A stretch of DNA of 64,000 bases from positions 3,670,501-3,734,500 of the forward strand of contig CP114484.1 of assembly GCA_027186245.1 (NCBI GenBank). The letters run 5' to 3'. The stretch's first letter is position 1. The number at the start of each line of letters is the position of its first letter. The translations under genes and the position numbers were made by a program. The notes beneath the pieces were generated by a model. The model saw nothing but the letters and a program-made list of their open reading frames with translations. It was not told where the DNA came from and did not search any database. Shown piece after piece: positions 34,354 to 47,140 of the stretch. This DNA comes from Coriaria nepalensis (taxonomy: Eukaryota; Streptophyta; Magnoliopsida; Cucurbitales; Coriariaceae).

Positions 34354-34443
34354 ATGCAGATAGCTAGCGCACGCAGGTTTACCTTTGTATATCATTCCAT
34401 GCAGATAGCTAGCGCACGCAGGTTTACCTTCGTATATCATTCC
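34354..34443. repeat. 45-bp tandem duplication in the Aux/IAA upstream region
   Basis: Two copies of a 45-base unit starting ATGCAGATAGCTAGCGCACG at 34354 and 34399 differ by a single T/C (CCTTTG/CCTTCG). They lie 330-420 bases upstream of the Aux/IAA start codon. Confidence 0.95.
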
Positions 34444-34666
34444 ATGCATCTTGCCTTATTTAATATTAACTGAAGAAATTCTCGGATGCTCATCAATTTG
34501 ACGGAGTTATAAATTCGAAGGTAGTCATCATAAATTGACTCGTACGCATGATCAGTAAGTAGTAACTGCTGTTAATCATTCTTCATATATTGTTGTTAAT
34601 CATTACATTGAGTTATTATTGTGGATAAATTGATACTACGGAACTTATCCCTCAATTAGATCCTCA

Positions 34667-34672
34667 TGTCTC
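34667..34672. promoter_or_regulatory. Candidate auxin response element (TGTCTC)
   Basis: A perfect TGTCTC core lies 640 bases upstream of the Aux/IAA start. A TGTCTG (TGTCNN-type) core is also present near 34274. Such cores are expected in Aux/IAA promoters but a six-base match can be chance. Confidence 0.3.
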
Positions 34673-35159
34673 TTTTATACTTAAGAGGTGTGATTACCAT
34701 TCGATTAAAGATTTCCCGGGAGCGTGAGAAATTATTTTTGTAGTAATGTCTAAGAGAATGGTATATGATCAATTGGATATTTATATATAGGTTAATTATC
34801 ATCACTATCATCAACAAGAAAACTCATAAACTTATTATCTAGGAACTTAATTGTTCAAAAATGTCGTAATGAGAGGAATATAAGAGTTTGTTGTTGGATA
34901 TTTGACCATATAGGATCATCCCACACATTGATCAATCAAAGAGAGATTCAACAACTAAAAAGAAGATTGATTCTTTAGGATCCTTCCTTTTTTTCAAATG
35001 GAACAATCAGAGATAGAATCAAACTGATTTCTTGAATACTTTTCTAGATATTCCTCAATGTCCCATCTATTCACAGAACGTGAGAAGCAAATAAATAGTC
35101 ATCTGTTTCTAGAAGAAATCAAAAAAACATCTTGGGAATAATCATCTTTTCACCACACA

Positions 35160-35330
35160 ACTCCATCAATGGAGGTCTCAAGCTTTGGAGCTGGGAGGTT
35201 CGACCACCATTAATGAAGGTCTAGAGCTTAGATCTGAACTCGAAACCTCCACTAATGGAGGGCAAAAGCTCATATCTAAGCTATTGACCTCCACTAATGG
35301 AGGTCAAAAACTTAAATCTAAGCTCATTCT
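35160..35330. repeat. Minisatellite, about four 42-43-bp units
   Basis: Units begin at about 35160, 35203, 35246 and 35288, each with a core like CCTCCACTAATGGAGGTC followed by an AGCTTA/ATCTAAGCT segment. The core is itself a partial palindrome (CCTCCA…TGGAGG). Intergenic, upstream of the LINE. Confidence 0.8.
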
Positions 35331-35949
35331 CTGATTCATAATCCTTGTATGCTCTATACGTCACTTTCTTTTGGATCTATCTGCCCATCCAGCAGATTTT
35401 CGTATACCTGCAATACAACACTACTGGTCACATTCAGGAGCAACAAGGCCTACATGGTGAAGATTGTTAGCGTACTAGCTATTCTAGCTATTCGATTTAA
35501 GTGATGTTAAGGCTTGATTCTACTTGCAATTATCATATCTGGATTCTATTTGCGATTGTAGATCTAGATTTTTGTGAGGGGATCTCAATCTATTTTGTGG
35601 AAGCACCACAATGGCTGTTTAATTCTGAAATGAATGACAAACCTGGGAGTAAAGTACGCTTCTCTTAACTAGCTCCTTGGAGCCATGAATCTAGGTTCAG
35701 TAGAAACCTTTGAGAATCTGTGGAACGTGGTTAGCTATTAGGTTATTTTCCTCTGTTTTTGTTCTCTTGTGCTTTTGTGCTAGCCTCTGGTTTTCTTGCA
35801 ATCTCTTTATTCCTGCGTGTGGGGAAGGTATGAGGTGGATGTGTGACTATTGATTTAGGTCTGCCTTGTTTCCTTTTTCTGGAAAGGGTAGCAGAATTGA
35901 AATAGTGTTGTCTGCATTTTGATTAAATCCTATTCGAGCTTTTGTCTGA

Positions 35950-38900
35950 AAGAATGTCTGGGATACAGATTGATCTGAATGATTTGGTTGGGGAAGATTC
36001 AAAGTCAGATTATACTATGGTTGGCAAGATTATTGCAGAGCAAACATTAGAAAACATTGGCAAGATTATTTCCTAGAACTGTCAAGGGGTGGGGTCCCTA
36101 TTGACAGGAAGAGCTCTTAGAGAGCACAGAAAATTCACAACCCCAGTATTTTGTTTCTTATAGAAGCGAAAAATAAAAGAGGCAGATTTGAGAAAACCAG
36201 GAAAATTTTGCGATTTAATGTGATCCTATATGATGGATCCTATAGGAATTTCGTGTGGAGTAGCTCTTTGTTGGATATATAGGGACTCAAACTATAAAAT
36301 TAGGAGGAATTTGTAAAATTTTATAATCAGAGAAGCTTGCAGTATAAATGGCCGCTGGATTTGTACAGGGGATTTCAATGAAATTTTTAGTACTAATAAT
36401 CAAGAAGGTGGCAATATAAGACCGATCTGGAAAATGATTGATTTTCAGTCCATGGTGCATGAATGTGGTTTAATGGATCTCCCTTATAAAGGTGTTAAAT
36501 TTACCTGGGTCAATAAGAGATGAAAATTTTATTTGGGAACGAATTGACCTAGCTCTTGCTAATGTGGAGTGGAGTGAGAAGTTCCCTAAATTCCAGATTT
36601 TTAATCTCCCTATTGTTGGGTCAGATCACTCCCCAGTTCTTATTGACTTGGAGTTCCGAGATCTCAAAACTCCAAAGCTTTTCGAGTTTGAGATAATAAG
36701 GGCCTCCCATGATCAGTGTGAGGATGTGATTAGAGAGGGCTGGCAGATTGATGTTCAGGGGTCTAAAGTCTTTCAATGGATTCAGAAACTTAAAAGCTGC
36801 AGAAATAAGTTGATCAAGTGGAGTAAAGAAGGTTTTCCTAACAATAAAGGTAATTGAAGAGTTGGGAAGAGAACTCATTATCCTTCAAAATGACAACCCT
36901 ACTGTGAAGAATAGAGAGGAAATAAAAACAATTTTATCAAGAATTGAGGAGGCTTGGGTTAGAGAAGAGCAATTTTGGTTCTAAGAGGCTAGGATTAAAT
37001 GGCTTGCTTATGGAGATAAGAATACCAGATTCTTCCATTAGACAGCTCAAAATAAGAGACAACGTAACCATGAGTTGAGATTAAAGAGTACAGATGGTTC
37101 TTGGTTAGATAATTCATTTCAAATTGAAAATGAATTTAAATATTTTTATGAGAATCTGTTCCATACTAGTGGGGATAGGGGGAGTGGGGTGATATATTGG
37201 AGTGTATCCCTAATCTTGTGGGAGAAGAAATTAATGTCAAGCTTACCTCTCCTGTGACTGATCAGGAGATTGCGAAGACGGTTTTCCAAATGGGTCTTTA
37301 TAAAGCCCCTACGTCAGATGGTTTTAATGGATTTTTCTATCAATCTTACTGGAGTACTACTAGGGAGGCTGTCTCTAAAGCGGTGAAGACCTTTTTTAAT
37401 GATAAAATTCATCATGAGCTCAATCATACCGATATCATATTAATCCCAAAGTTTGGGCCTGAATCTGCTTCCCAATTTAGGCACATCAGCCTTTGCAGCT
37501 ATGGTTACAAGATCATTTCCAAAATCTTGGCTAATCGATTAAAACCTTTCTTAGAGCATATAATTTCTCAAAAACAAGGGGCGTTCATGTCAAAGAGGCA
37601 GATTAAAGACAACATTTTGGTGGCCCAGGAGGTGTTTCATTTTTTGAGGTTAAAGAAGAAAGGGAGATAATTTGAGGTTGCTTTCATAATGGACATTAAT
37701 AAAGCTTATGACATGGTGGAATGAGATTTTCTAGAAGCTGTGATGTTAAAGATAGGATTTGATAGAAAGTGGGTTTATTAGGTCCTTGAGTGTGTTTCAA
37801 TTGTCTCTGATTCACTTGTGCTAAATGGAAAAAGGTTCTACAATCTTACTCCTTCCAAGGGCATTAGGCAAAGAGATCCAATCTCTCCTTACCTTTTCTT
37901 GCTAGTGGCAGAAGCTCTTTCAAGAGGGATGGATAATGCTATTCTTAATAAGAAGATTAGGGGGCTGAAAATGGGGAGACATTGTCCTATTCTATCTCAC
38001 TTATTTTTTGCTGATGACTCATTGTTTTTTATTGAAGCTAAAGCTGATAATTGTAGGAGGTTGTTGAGCTTGATTTGGGACTCTTGTAGGGCCTCGGGAT
38101 AAGGTATAAACCTGGACAAATCTTCTGCTACGTTTAGTGCTAATGTACCTCTGGAAGATAGACGATTATTGGAAAGTATTTTGCAAGTTAGGAGCTCTAG
38201 CAGTTTTGATACTTATTTGAGGATTCTTGATCTTTAGGGGAAGACAAAGTATGAAGTCTTTGCTTATATTAGGGAAAAGATAGTTACAAAGGTTAAATCA
38301 TGGAAGCACAAATTCTTATCTAGTGGTGGTAATCAAAGCACTTGCCCTTGCTACGTTATGGCTGCTTTTAAACTTTCAAAGAAAATTTATGATGGGATTA
38401 ACAGTGTGGTGGCTAGGTTTTGGTGGGGGCAGATTAATGATGAAAGGAAGATCCATTGGATTATCCAGGAAAACCTTAAAAAGCCTAAATGGGATGGGGG
38501 TTTGGGTTTTAGGGGTCTTGGGGATTTTAATAGAGCCCTGCTTGCTGAGCAGTTTTGAAGGCTATCTAGTCAACCTAATGCTCTCTGGGTGCAACTCTTA
38601 AAGGGCCTTTATTTTCCTCATTCTAATGCTTGGGATGCTAGAAAGGGTGCTAAATCATCATGGGCTTGGGCAAGCATTCTTGATGGTAGAGATGCAATCA
38701 AGAATGATTTGGTTTGAGAATTGGTTGTGGCGAATCTGTTAACATTTGGGATGACCACTGGATTTCTTTTGACGATTTTAAGCCTCTGTGTGTCTTTGTC
38801 GAAAAGCAAGAGGGGATCCTACGTCTCTGAAATTTTTTGAATTTGGATGATAAGATTTGGAGTATGGATGATTTATAATTCTGTCCCTACTAATATTAAA

Positions 38901-40675
38901 TTGGCTATTGCTTATATTCCTATTCCTGAGAGAAAAGAGGTGGATTGTCTGATGCAGCTTTTTGGAAGGGAATGTGCTTATACTGTTAAATCAGGCTACA
39001 GATGTATTAACCAGAAAAAACCCATTGCTTCTCATAAGAAATCTTCTGCCTCTAGATCAATTAGTAAGATTGTTTGGAAATGGATTTGGAACGTACCTGT
39101 TGCTCCCAAAATCAGATATTTTTTGTGGAAAGCCTGTTTGGGGTTCTTTGGCTACTAAGCTTCAATTATGGAAGAGGAAGTGCTCTCCCTCCCCAATCTG
39201 CCCCCTTTGTCATGGTGCTGAGGAATCAGTTGAACATGTTCTGGCTATTTGTGATTGGTTTATTTGCGTCTGGTTTGGTGGCTCCTTAGGCCTAAAAATA
39301 AAATAAAATAAAATAAAATTTTCACATCCTTTGATAGGTGGATTTTGGATGGTATTAAAGATGGGGGCTTTCCAAACAATAAGGAGTTGGATACCTATTT
39401 TGCGTATTCTTGCTGGTTCATCTGGAAAGCTAGGTGTGAAGCTGTGATGGATGGTTCACCTGTCAATTGCTATGAAACAATCCAGCGTATTAATGGTGCG
39501 GTTAATGAAGTTCTTAATAAAGATAATTTGTCTATGTCTTTTATAAGGCTCTCTGCTGATTCTTTGGTTGTACATGATGTTTGGTGTCCTCCTGATCCTG
39601 GCTGGGTAAAAATTAATTGTGATGCTTTTGTTAAGGTTGGCAGTGAGGTGGCTGGTATTGGGGTTGTGGCTAGAAACTCGAAGTGTGGGGTGGTTGATGG
39701 GTCGGGCTCTTCTCGGTTTGCTTGTTCGGCGTCTGGGGCTGAAGCAATGGCCTTAGTAGAGGGTTGTACTCTGGCTACTAAGAGGGGCTTCCAAAATGTG
39801 GCTTTTGAGGGAGATGCTTCTGTGGTTTATGCTCTAAATCAAGAAGAGAAGGGCTCTGCTAATGATTGGATGGTATCGGATATCTTGAAGCAGTTTTGGA
39901 ATCGACTGACCTTTGATCAATGGAAGCTTTTACTGATCAACAGATCAACAAATCTGGCTGCTGATTGGGTAGCCTCTAGTTTCAAGCAAGAGATGCACCC
40001 AGTTGCTGGTTGGGTTCTCGAACCCCCCTCTCCTTTGCGCCTGGTTCTAGAAAGGGATGCTCTTGCTTCCAAGAGGAATCGTGTTGGTGTGGCTCTTGGC
40101 TCTTCTGAGTTCTCTGCTGCGAATGAACTTGATGAGGCTGACATCGATTGAAATTGGATTTAGCTTCACTGTTGGATTTCTTTGCTTGAGTGTTTGGGTG
40201 CTTTGAAGCTTCTGCGCTTGGTATTCTTTGGTTCTAGCGTGAAGACTGAAGGAGGCTGCTAGATCTGAGTTTAAGGGTTTGGTTTATGTGGTGTATGTTT
40301 GTATTTACTTTCTCTTTGTCTTCTTGCTATATTTTCTTTGTTTAGGCTATTGGGTAGTTAATGGTTGTGGGCTTCAGCTTTGTTGGGCTGCTTGCTTCTC
40401 CTGGGAGGTCTGTGAACCGAGATAACCTAGTAGTTTTCTTTTGAGCTGCTACTTCTTTAGTTAGTTTCTAATCATTTGTTTAGATCTGTTTTAGTTTGCT
40501 TAGTGTAAATCGCTTGGTTGCTTTGTTACCACGCTTTGTAAAGAGGGTACGTCTTACTTAGTAGGATTAAACCAATCTTTTCTCTACCGTGGTTGGGAGG
40601 GGCTTTTTCACCGATTCTATAAACATTGTCCCTTCCATAAATGCAAGACCCTTAACTTGAAAGAAAGAAAAAATT
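35950..40675 (+). mobile_element. LINE (L1-type non-LTR retrotransposon) with endonuclease, RT and RNase H, decayed
   Basis: A nearly full-length ORF2-like region. An N-terminal leader MSGIQIDLNDLVGEDSKSD (35955) runs into NCQGVGSLLTGRALREH (endonuclease start). Next come CTGDFNEIF (about 36360) and GSDHSPVLIDLEF (36620) of the AP-type endonuclease. RT blocks follow: KAPTSDGFNGFFYQSYW, FRHISLCSYGYKIISK, KQGAFMSKRQIKDNILVAQE, MDINKAYDMVE, KGIRQRDPISPYLFLLVAEA and the catalytic FADD (38005). A zf-RVT region lies at 38980-39280, and an RNase H domain (INCDAFVKVGS … AEAMALVEGC … FEGDA) at 39610-39840, ending at 40151. A 3' UTR runs to an A-rich tail near 40660-40675. Stops interrupt it (36071, 37722, 38101 and others), and an (AAAAT)n insertion at about 39293-39319 breaks the frame. 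The 5' limit is an estimate. No complete ORF1 seen. Confidence 0.9.
39293..39319. repeat. (AAAAT)n microsatellite inside the LINE
   Basis: About five AAAAT units between the zf-RVT and RNase H parts of the LINE reading frame. Confidence 0.9.
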
Positions 40676-41327
40676 AACATATCATCTGAGTCTACATTCG
40701 CGTAACCTAACTATAAAGAACCATAAAATCACGATTTCAATTTACTCGAATTTTAGTAGTTTCTAGAACATACCCCTAATGTTGTTAATTTCTCAATTAT
40801 TTAGTATTAAAACAAAAACCATAAATCAAGGAGAAGACACCCCCCAAACTCTAATTAAAATAAATTAAGAATCAATTAACCAATAAATAGATAGTGCAAA
40901 GAGTGAATCTACATGATTTGTCCAATCAGTAACATGAATGAAACATCCAGACAGCTAAAGCGAATACATCCTTAGAAGGAAAGTCCTAACCATGAACCAT
41001 CCATCCCACAAGCCTGAGCAACAACTCTTACCTTTGTAATTTCATAACTTGTTTCTGAGTGAGGAGAAATACAGAACATAGGCCATACCTAATTTACAAA
41101 TGTGGATGAATTTTCTTTTTCTTTTTCTTCACATAAGAGATCAGATCAGAGAGAATGGAGCAGATAAGAATATTTATATTATATATATATAGAGAGAGAG
41201 AGAGAGAGGTGAAGAAATATTTGAATCTGAGGAACAGAAGCAGGGTTTTACACCAAGCAATGGACGTACAGCATGGGGATGGATCGAATACTGTCTCCAG
41301 CTATAAGAGAAACCTCTTAAGAAAATT
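40676..41327. other. Intergenic and FatB 3' region
   Basis: No separate gene. The right part is the 3' UTR and downstream sequence of the minus-strand FatB gene and contains an (AT)n-(AG)n microsatellite at about 41180-41209. Confidence 0.6.
41180..41209. repeat. Compound (AT)n–(AG)n microsatellite
   Basis: TA run followed by about nine AG units, 120-150 bases past the FatB stop codon, likely in or near its 3' UTR. Confidence 0.9.
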
Positions 41328-44264
41328 TTAAGCATTTTCGGCTGGAATTTGTCCGAGAGAGCCGAAATTGTTTGCGAATTTGGGCCTCCATTCAGTCCTG
41401 GCTCTGACAATCTCGGCCTTGTTTTTGAGACGTAGCAAGTGCTTGCACTCCGTATCTCCATGATTAGCCGAAGTGCTGATCCCAGAACCAGATACAGCAG
41501 TAAGGGATTCCACCACACTGTCCCTCCCACACTCCCTACGGTATTCCAAGGTCAAGGATAAGAGTTCACGACTCTCCATGATGGGAAGCGGTGTAGTCTG
41601 CACAAAAGTAAATAAATAAAGAAGATACAATCCACCTCTCAAATAATTACCCAAAAAAAATTTACAAAGGAAGTGATGTTATTTTTAAAGGGTCTGTTGA
41701 TTTTAATGATTAGAACTAAATTAAATTAAAAATTATTGTAGAAGTGTTCATAAACACACATATAAACAGGAAAACAATGTATGGGGTTTTAGAACAGCAA
41801 TGAAGAAACTGAATCTAACGGCAACAAATGTTATCTACCTCAAGGATCCAACCTATATACTTCACATTGTTAACATGCTGGTTGACATCAAGATCACTCC
41901 ATCTAGGCTGCACAATTATAAATAGAACAGATTATAATGGGAAGCAACTAGTACGAGGAAACAGAAGATTAAGAGTTAGTTTGGATAAGACTTTGTTATG
42001 GGTTTTGTAAAGGAAAATTCTGAAGAAAAATAAAATGTATGGAACAATAGAATTTCATTTGCCAGCTTTTGACAATCTGGGATATATGATCATTTAAGAG
42101 GCCCATGGAAATTGTGCCCGAAGAACTTTGAACGAAAGCCAAAATGGCATATAAAAACTTGTGACACCACATAGAAGTTACAATGTGAAACAAAGTCAGT
42201 AAGGACTACTAATCATCTTATAACATAAAACGGGAGCAACTTACAGTTAACCCTGTACAAACATAATCAGCTGTGTTGTCGTCAAGTTTAGGAAGTTTTC
42301 TGCTATCTTCTTCCACAACAGGAGCAGAACTTAGAAAATAAGGCTCTATTTCGGCCCTAACTTCTTCAGGAATCTTCGACAATTTTCTCGTCTCTTTATT
42401 CATCATCACCCAGACACTGAAAACATGCAAAACAAAACAACAAATCACAATTAATTAATCCTTGTTATTATGGATATGTACAGTGTACTTGCCAAAAAAA
42501 ACAAACCTCCTTGCTACCAAACTTCAGGAGGTGAAAACTTGTCAGTAAGCATTTCACATGCCTCATAAATCAATTACTCATTGTATTTTGAAGAATTCTA
42601 ACTGTTTCGACTTTTTTTGGATTCCAACAAAATATGCATGATAATCATGCCATTCAAAACTATACACCTTAGAGGATGATCTTTGTGGACCTCTAATGAT
42701 AAAATAACTGGTAAAAGTTACAGATAGCTCCATTTTCAGTCACAGGCATCAGGAAAACAATTGACTGAAGAAATGAAAGCAGGGAAATGGAGCCTACCTA
42801 GAGGCCCTTGTTAGCATTTCACCAGTTTTGCAATCACGGACTATCCAATCACGTCGCATGCCATTCTTTCCAGATGCACAGACCCAAGTGTTTACATCAA
42901 CAACGTCGCCCCTGTAAGATTATGTTAACAAAATCTTAGAAAGAGAATCACAGGAAAGGTTTTAGAGAATGAACTTGATTTCAAAATAGAAAGTCTAACG
43001 TATATTATCATTTTCATGAACAACGAGAGTGAACATCATTTTGTTTTTCTTCTTCTACACTCTTCAAAGTCTAGAAGATAATATCTATATCTTTAGTTTC
43101 ATATGGGTAACAACAGAACTAAGAAGACAGCCAACGAGAGTTCCAGTGTTTAGGTTGAAGCTTTTCAGATTCATACACATTCCATGGATTCTTATAATCC
43201 CAACAAAATTAAAGAGAATGTAATAGTGTCATCCTGGCACAACTCATGATTACTAGATAATGGACATCTTCGTATTGTGGAGATATTGTTTGAAATAAAT
43301 GAGATATTGACTACCAAAGCACAAATGACACATGTCAATGAATAAACACGCAGGTCATACTGAATAACTAAAAAGAGTACACTGAGAGAAGAATATCAGT
43401 AGCCAAGAAAAAAAGAGGGGAGGAATCCAATGACATACCAAGTAGGATAACGGTCTACCACAACCTGCATCCTTGTAACCACCCATATCAGATTCTTCTT
43501 GCACATTTCTGGTGTTGAGCCAAATCCACCACCAAGAAGCCCAGCATCCTTAACATGATTAAGTGCTGTTTCCTGCATTTAAAAATAAAAACCAATTTAG
43601 TAAAACTGATATCCCCATTTTAGATTAAAAAGGAAAAAAAGTCTTCAAAACATGGTGTGGCGATAATCAGTAAAAAGTACGATTCTTATCACCGGACATA
43701 AATAATCTATACTTAAAATCCAGTTCCCTTTACAAGATTTAAATTACGAAATGATTACACCTGTAAATGATTCATTACTGTCTCTATAGATGCTGTACGA
43801 TCTGCACCTATTTCATAGGATCTAATTGAAAAGCTCTGCCTGAAAATCAGACCATCCTGAACAATTCTTCCCAAACCAAATGAGTCCATAAGCATGTCAG
43901 GCCGCTTAGGTTTCCAATCAAGCATCATCCACTGCTTCTCAGCAGCCAAGAAGATAGTTGTGATGGCAGCAAGAAGCATGCTCCAATCAGGTAATTGATT
44001 GATGAAAGTCCTCGGGGCGTGTGAAGGAAGGTCACCATCAATTCTGACACCTTCCAAGGGCTTTGTAAAACCTACAGAAGTGCCATTGATCTTAGGAGGA
44101 GCATGGGCATTTGCCTTAACCTGCAAACTTCCAGAAGAAGTAGATTTAGACTTCCTTCCTGCTGGACTTACAGAGGCACCTCCGAGATTCGTAGTCTTTG
44201 CTCCAGGGTCAGGGGAAGGAGAAGAAACGGGAAAGAACAAATTTGTCGCAGCAGTAGCAACCAT
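41328..44264 (-). CDS. FATB: Acyl-ACP thioesterase FatB, six coding exons, 420 aa
   Basis: Exons: 44264-43761, 43572-43439, 42911-42798, 42416-42245, 41907-41839, 41597-41328; they join to 420 aa. FatB hydrolyses saturated acyl-ACP (mainly palmitoyl-ACP) in plastids, releasing fatty acid for export and setting saturated-fat content. Residues 1-60 are a Ser/Ala/Lys-rich transit peptide beginning MVATAAT. LPDWSMLLAA … FLAAEKQW (91-112) is the conserved hydrophobic segment typical of FatB rather than FatA. Two hot-dog folds follow. Catalytic Asn317 and His319 (DVNQHVNN) and Cys354 (YRRECGRDS) are all present. The ATG at 44264 is the first in frame; the leader has a long intron. Length and exon organisation are those expected of the family. 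No damage seen; probably functional. Confidence 0.97.
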
Positions 44265-45810
44265 GATTAAATTTACAACCAATTTGTCAGTTAAAGTTAG
44301 TAGCAAACCAGTAAACTTGTTGCTAGAAAATTTGGCGGGTTCTTTCACAAGAAGGATCAGGCAGTCAAGATGTCACTGCATCACATGAAACCAAATCAAC
44401 GAGTCAGCAAAAAACAACAGATGATTTAAGATAAAGACAAATCGTTAACAAGTTACAATAAATAAATTTAAAAAAAGCCCAACCTTCCCTATTTCGAGAA
44501 AATGAGTTTAAGATAACTCAATTAAAACAGAAAAAGGGAAACCTATCAACCATTTATCGTTTAGTTAGTAGGTTCTTATCTTTAATCAAAGGGTGAATGA
44601 CCTAGAAAGCATTCTAGTTTCAAGGATCTAAAGAAAAGACTCTTCACCCTGTCATGTTCAAGACCCAAATTTTCCTTTTTGGTACAATACATTTGTGTGG
44701 TTTGTGGTTTCAAATTTTCGCAAAACAGGATTAAAAAAAATGTAGTAAAGAACAAACTTTTTTTTCATCATGAAACCCACAGGGACTCTTTCTACATATG
44801 CTACTTCATTTCCAGTTTCTACCCAGTTAAAAAAAGTCCAGCAGACTATACAGAGGAAGAACGGGGTTAATTCAAATCAAAGCACCTTCCAGAAAATAAA
44901 GGGATAAAACAAATTTGTAAGAACAGGGCTAAAAAAAGAAGGAACTAAAAATCCAAAACAAATAGAAGGAAATCTTAGACTTTTGATACGCTTTAAAATA
45001 ATTGGGAAAATCAAAATGGGCAAACAGTTTCGTGCAATTCGGCAGTGTAATCAGAGTAGATCTAGTCTAAAAACTTGAACAACCAAATTAAGATACCAGG
45101 TAACAATCAGAAGAAAAACTAAAAAAGCTTCCAATCAGAAGAAAACCCAAGCAATCACGTCCATTGTTGCATTCGTCCCAAATTAAAAACAAATAAAATT
45201 GACAGTGAACCCAACGCGCTTAAATCAGTTAAGCAAATCCAGTATAATAAGACATAAACAGATGAGAAAACTTTTAAGCACGTTTGTTGGCCGAGAAAAT
45301 GTAGGAACAAAAACAGAATATATAATTTCTATAAAAAAAGAAATTTAAAAAAAAAAAAAAAAAACGAGATCTTCATTTCCTAGAAGCATTTTGCTTCTCA
45401 AGGCCACTCCACGAAACAGAGCAGAGAACCTCAATGCTCATTCTCTTCAAGTATCGATAGGCACAAACATAAACACAAGTTCCAAATTAGATTATAAAAA
45501 ATCGAACAACAAGAAAGAAAATGATCTCATCCGTACCTAATTCAGCTCGTAGATGAAACAAAACTGCACGACCAAATTCTAAAGAAGGCAATGAAGAAGA
45601 ATCCGACTCAGTAGCAGATGAATCAGAATGGTGAGAGCTATTGCACCAATAAACCGCGACTCTTGTAGTTGATTCTAGGGTTTGAGATCTCTCCTCCTTC
45701 TCGCGTTGGCCACCTTATCTTTTCTGCTTTCGAAATTTCTTTCTTTCTGAGTTTTTTCTTCTTCGGGTAGAGAGAGAGTTTAGGGCCAGCGGTGATAAGC
45801 GGTAGAGAAT
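44265..45810 (-). other. FatB 5' UTR with a ~1.16-kb leader intron
   Basis: A non-coding first exon (about 45800-45537) ends at a GTACGG donor (45536). The intron's acceptor is GATGCAG at 44376-44378, leaving 111 bases of leader in the second exon before the ATG. The intron is AT-rich without coding signal. Leader introns of this kind are known for plant FATB genes and often raise expression; that role here is inference. Confidence 0.7.
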
Positions 45811-45826
45811 TGACGTCCAGAACTTG

Positions 45827-45833
45827 TTATATA
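45827..45833 (-). promoter_or_regulatory. Candidate FatB TATA box
   Basis: TATATAA on the minus strand, embedded in AACTATATAACAAG, about 30-60 bases upstream of a CT-rich leader (GAGAGAGAG on the plus strand near 45770). Placement fits a TATA box for the non-coding first exon. Confidence 0.5.
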
Positions 45834-45839
45834 GTTTTG

Positions 45840-46347
45840 ACACCTGGCCCCTCCCGCCTTTTAACGTTCCAAATTTTCTATTGGTATATTTTTTAATTAC
45901 CTTTTCTACCCTTTATTTATTTTTCATTATTATTATTTCAAAATTTCGATTTTTTTTTTTAGGATTTAATTTTATTTACCAACATCTTAGTTCTTATATT
46001 TCGATGCTCTGTTTCAGCAAACTGCCAATAATGTAATGGTCGGTGGCTCGGTTCGGTAAAAATGCATGTTTTTACTTGAATGGGGTGCGTTGATCTAGTA
46101 ATGATGAGAGTGTATTTTATAGTGTGTGGGTAGAGGAATGGAAGAAACTTTGAAAATGAATTCACTCTAAATGATAAAAAATTTAAAATGATAAAATATT
46201 TATTAAAAGAACGATCGAAGTGACTTAAATTAAAGTTGTGTAATCGGTCGTCCTATCTACTATTTGATTTGGATATTTGATATCCGCCATTCGCCCTATT
46301 TTCTATTTAGGTTAATAGGTGGGGATAACTTTTAGACTAAAAATAAT
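45840..46347. other. Intergenic, FatB upstream and flank of the copia insertion
   Basis: AT-rich, no gene supported. The last bases before 46348 (ATAAT, 46343-46347) form one half of the copia target duplication. Confidence 0.5.
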
Positions 46348-47140
46348 TATTACAATTTTAGTTCAAATTTGCTTCAGTTTTTCATCTCTATAAATATTAA
46401 TATTTTTTTGTTTATGTTCAAATTTGTTTATAATATTTTCATCTCAATATCAGAATATTAATCAAAATAAGAAAAGTAAAAGATACAAGAAATTATAGTG
46501 ATTCGTCTACGAGATCAAATCGATCAAGCTAGACTACATTCACTCGAGTTCTGGAATTCCGAGAGTCTCATTTGCAATAGTGATAGAGTTCTGATACAAA
46601 TACCCAATTAAATTCTAGATTCACTAATACACAAGATCGTCCAATATCAACTAACGATTTAACAAAGAATTCATAATCCCTAACCTAATTTTCAGCTAAT
46701 GTTTTAACCTAATTCGAAAATAATCTATCCAAGAATCACAAGGAAAGAGGAATATAGCAAACTGAAATCACAAGTTGATCAAACCACTGAAAGGTATGGA
46801 GATCAACAGTGTAAATCGGCTAAGATCACAGACTTTGTGCGTGCGCAGGAGAGAAGAGAGGAAAGGCTTTTTTTTTTTTTTAGATATGTAATTGCACACT
46901 GTTTTAGTTGTGGATACAAGTGAGAGAGAAGCTCTCTTTTTTCGATTAATCCCAAAATATCCCCACACCTTTTATTATCTCCAAAATAACCCATAACAAT
47001 CCATTATCTCCAAAATAGACTCGATTATATATTTTATACCAACCCGGTTTCTTTAACCTGGTAAAGATTCTTCAAGTTACTGGTTTGAACCCGAATGTAG
47101 CTTATTGGGCTACCCGAGTTGGGATCATCCCATAAACCAT
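46348..47140 (-). repeat. 3' LTR of the copia element (left copy)
   Basis: Aligns along its length with 51606-52397. Over about 120 bases from 46470 I count about 16 differences. Its inner end reads CCATCAACA on the plus strand, giving TGTTGATGG as the LTR start on the element strand. Confidence 0.88.

Noticed and set aside
35160..35330. CRISPR-like array
   Set aside because: Unit similarity extends through the whole 42-43 bases with no unique spacers, and the DNA is plant nuclear; it is a minisatellite.
44265..44348. N-terminal extension of FatB (28 extra codons)
   Set aside because: The extension begins with GTG, not ATG; the first ATG in frame gives the family-typical MVATAAT start.
47080..47105. 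tRNA T-loop-like GGTTTGAACCCG
   Set aside because: No acceptor or anticodon arms around it; it is part of the copia LTR.
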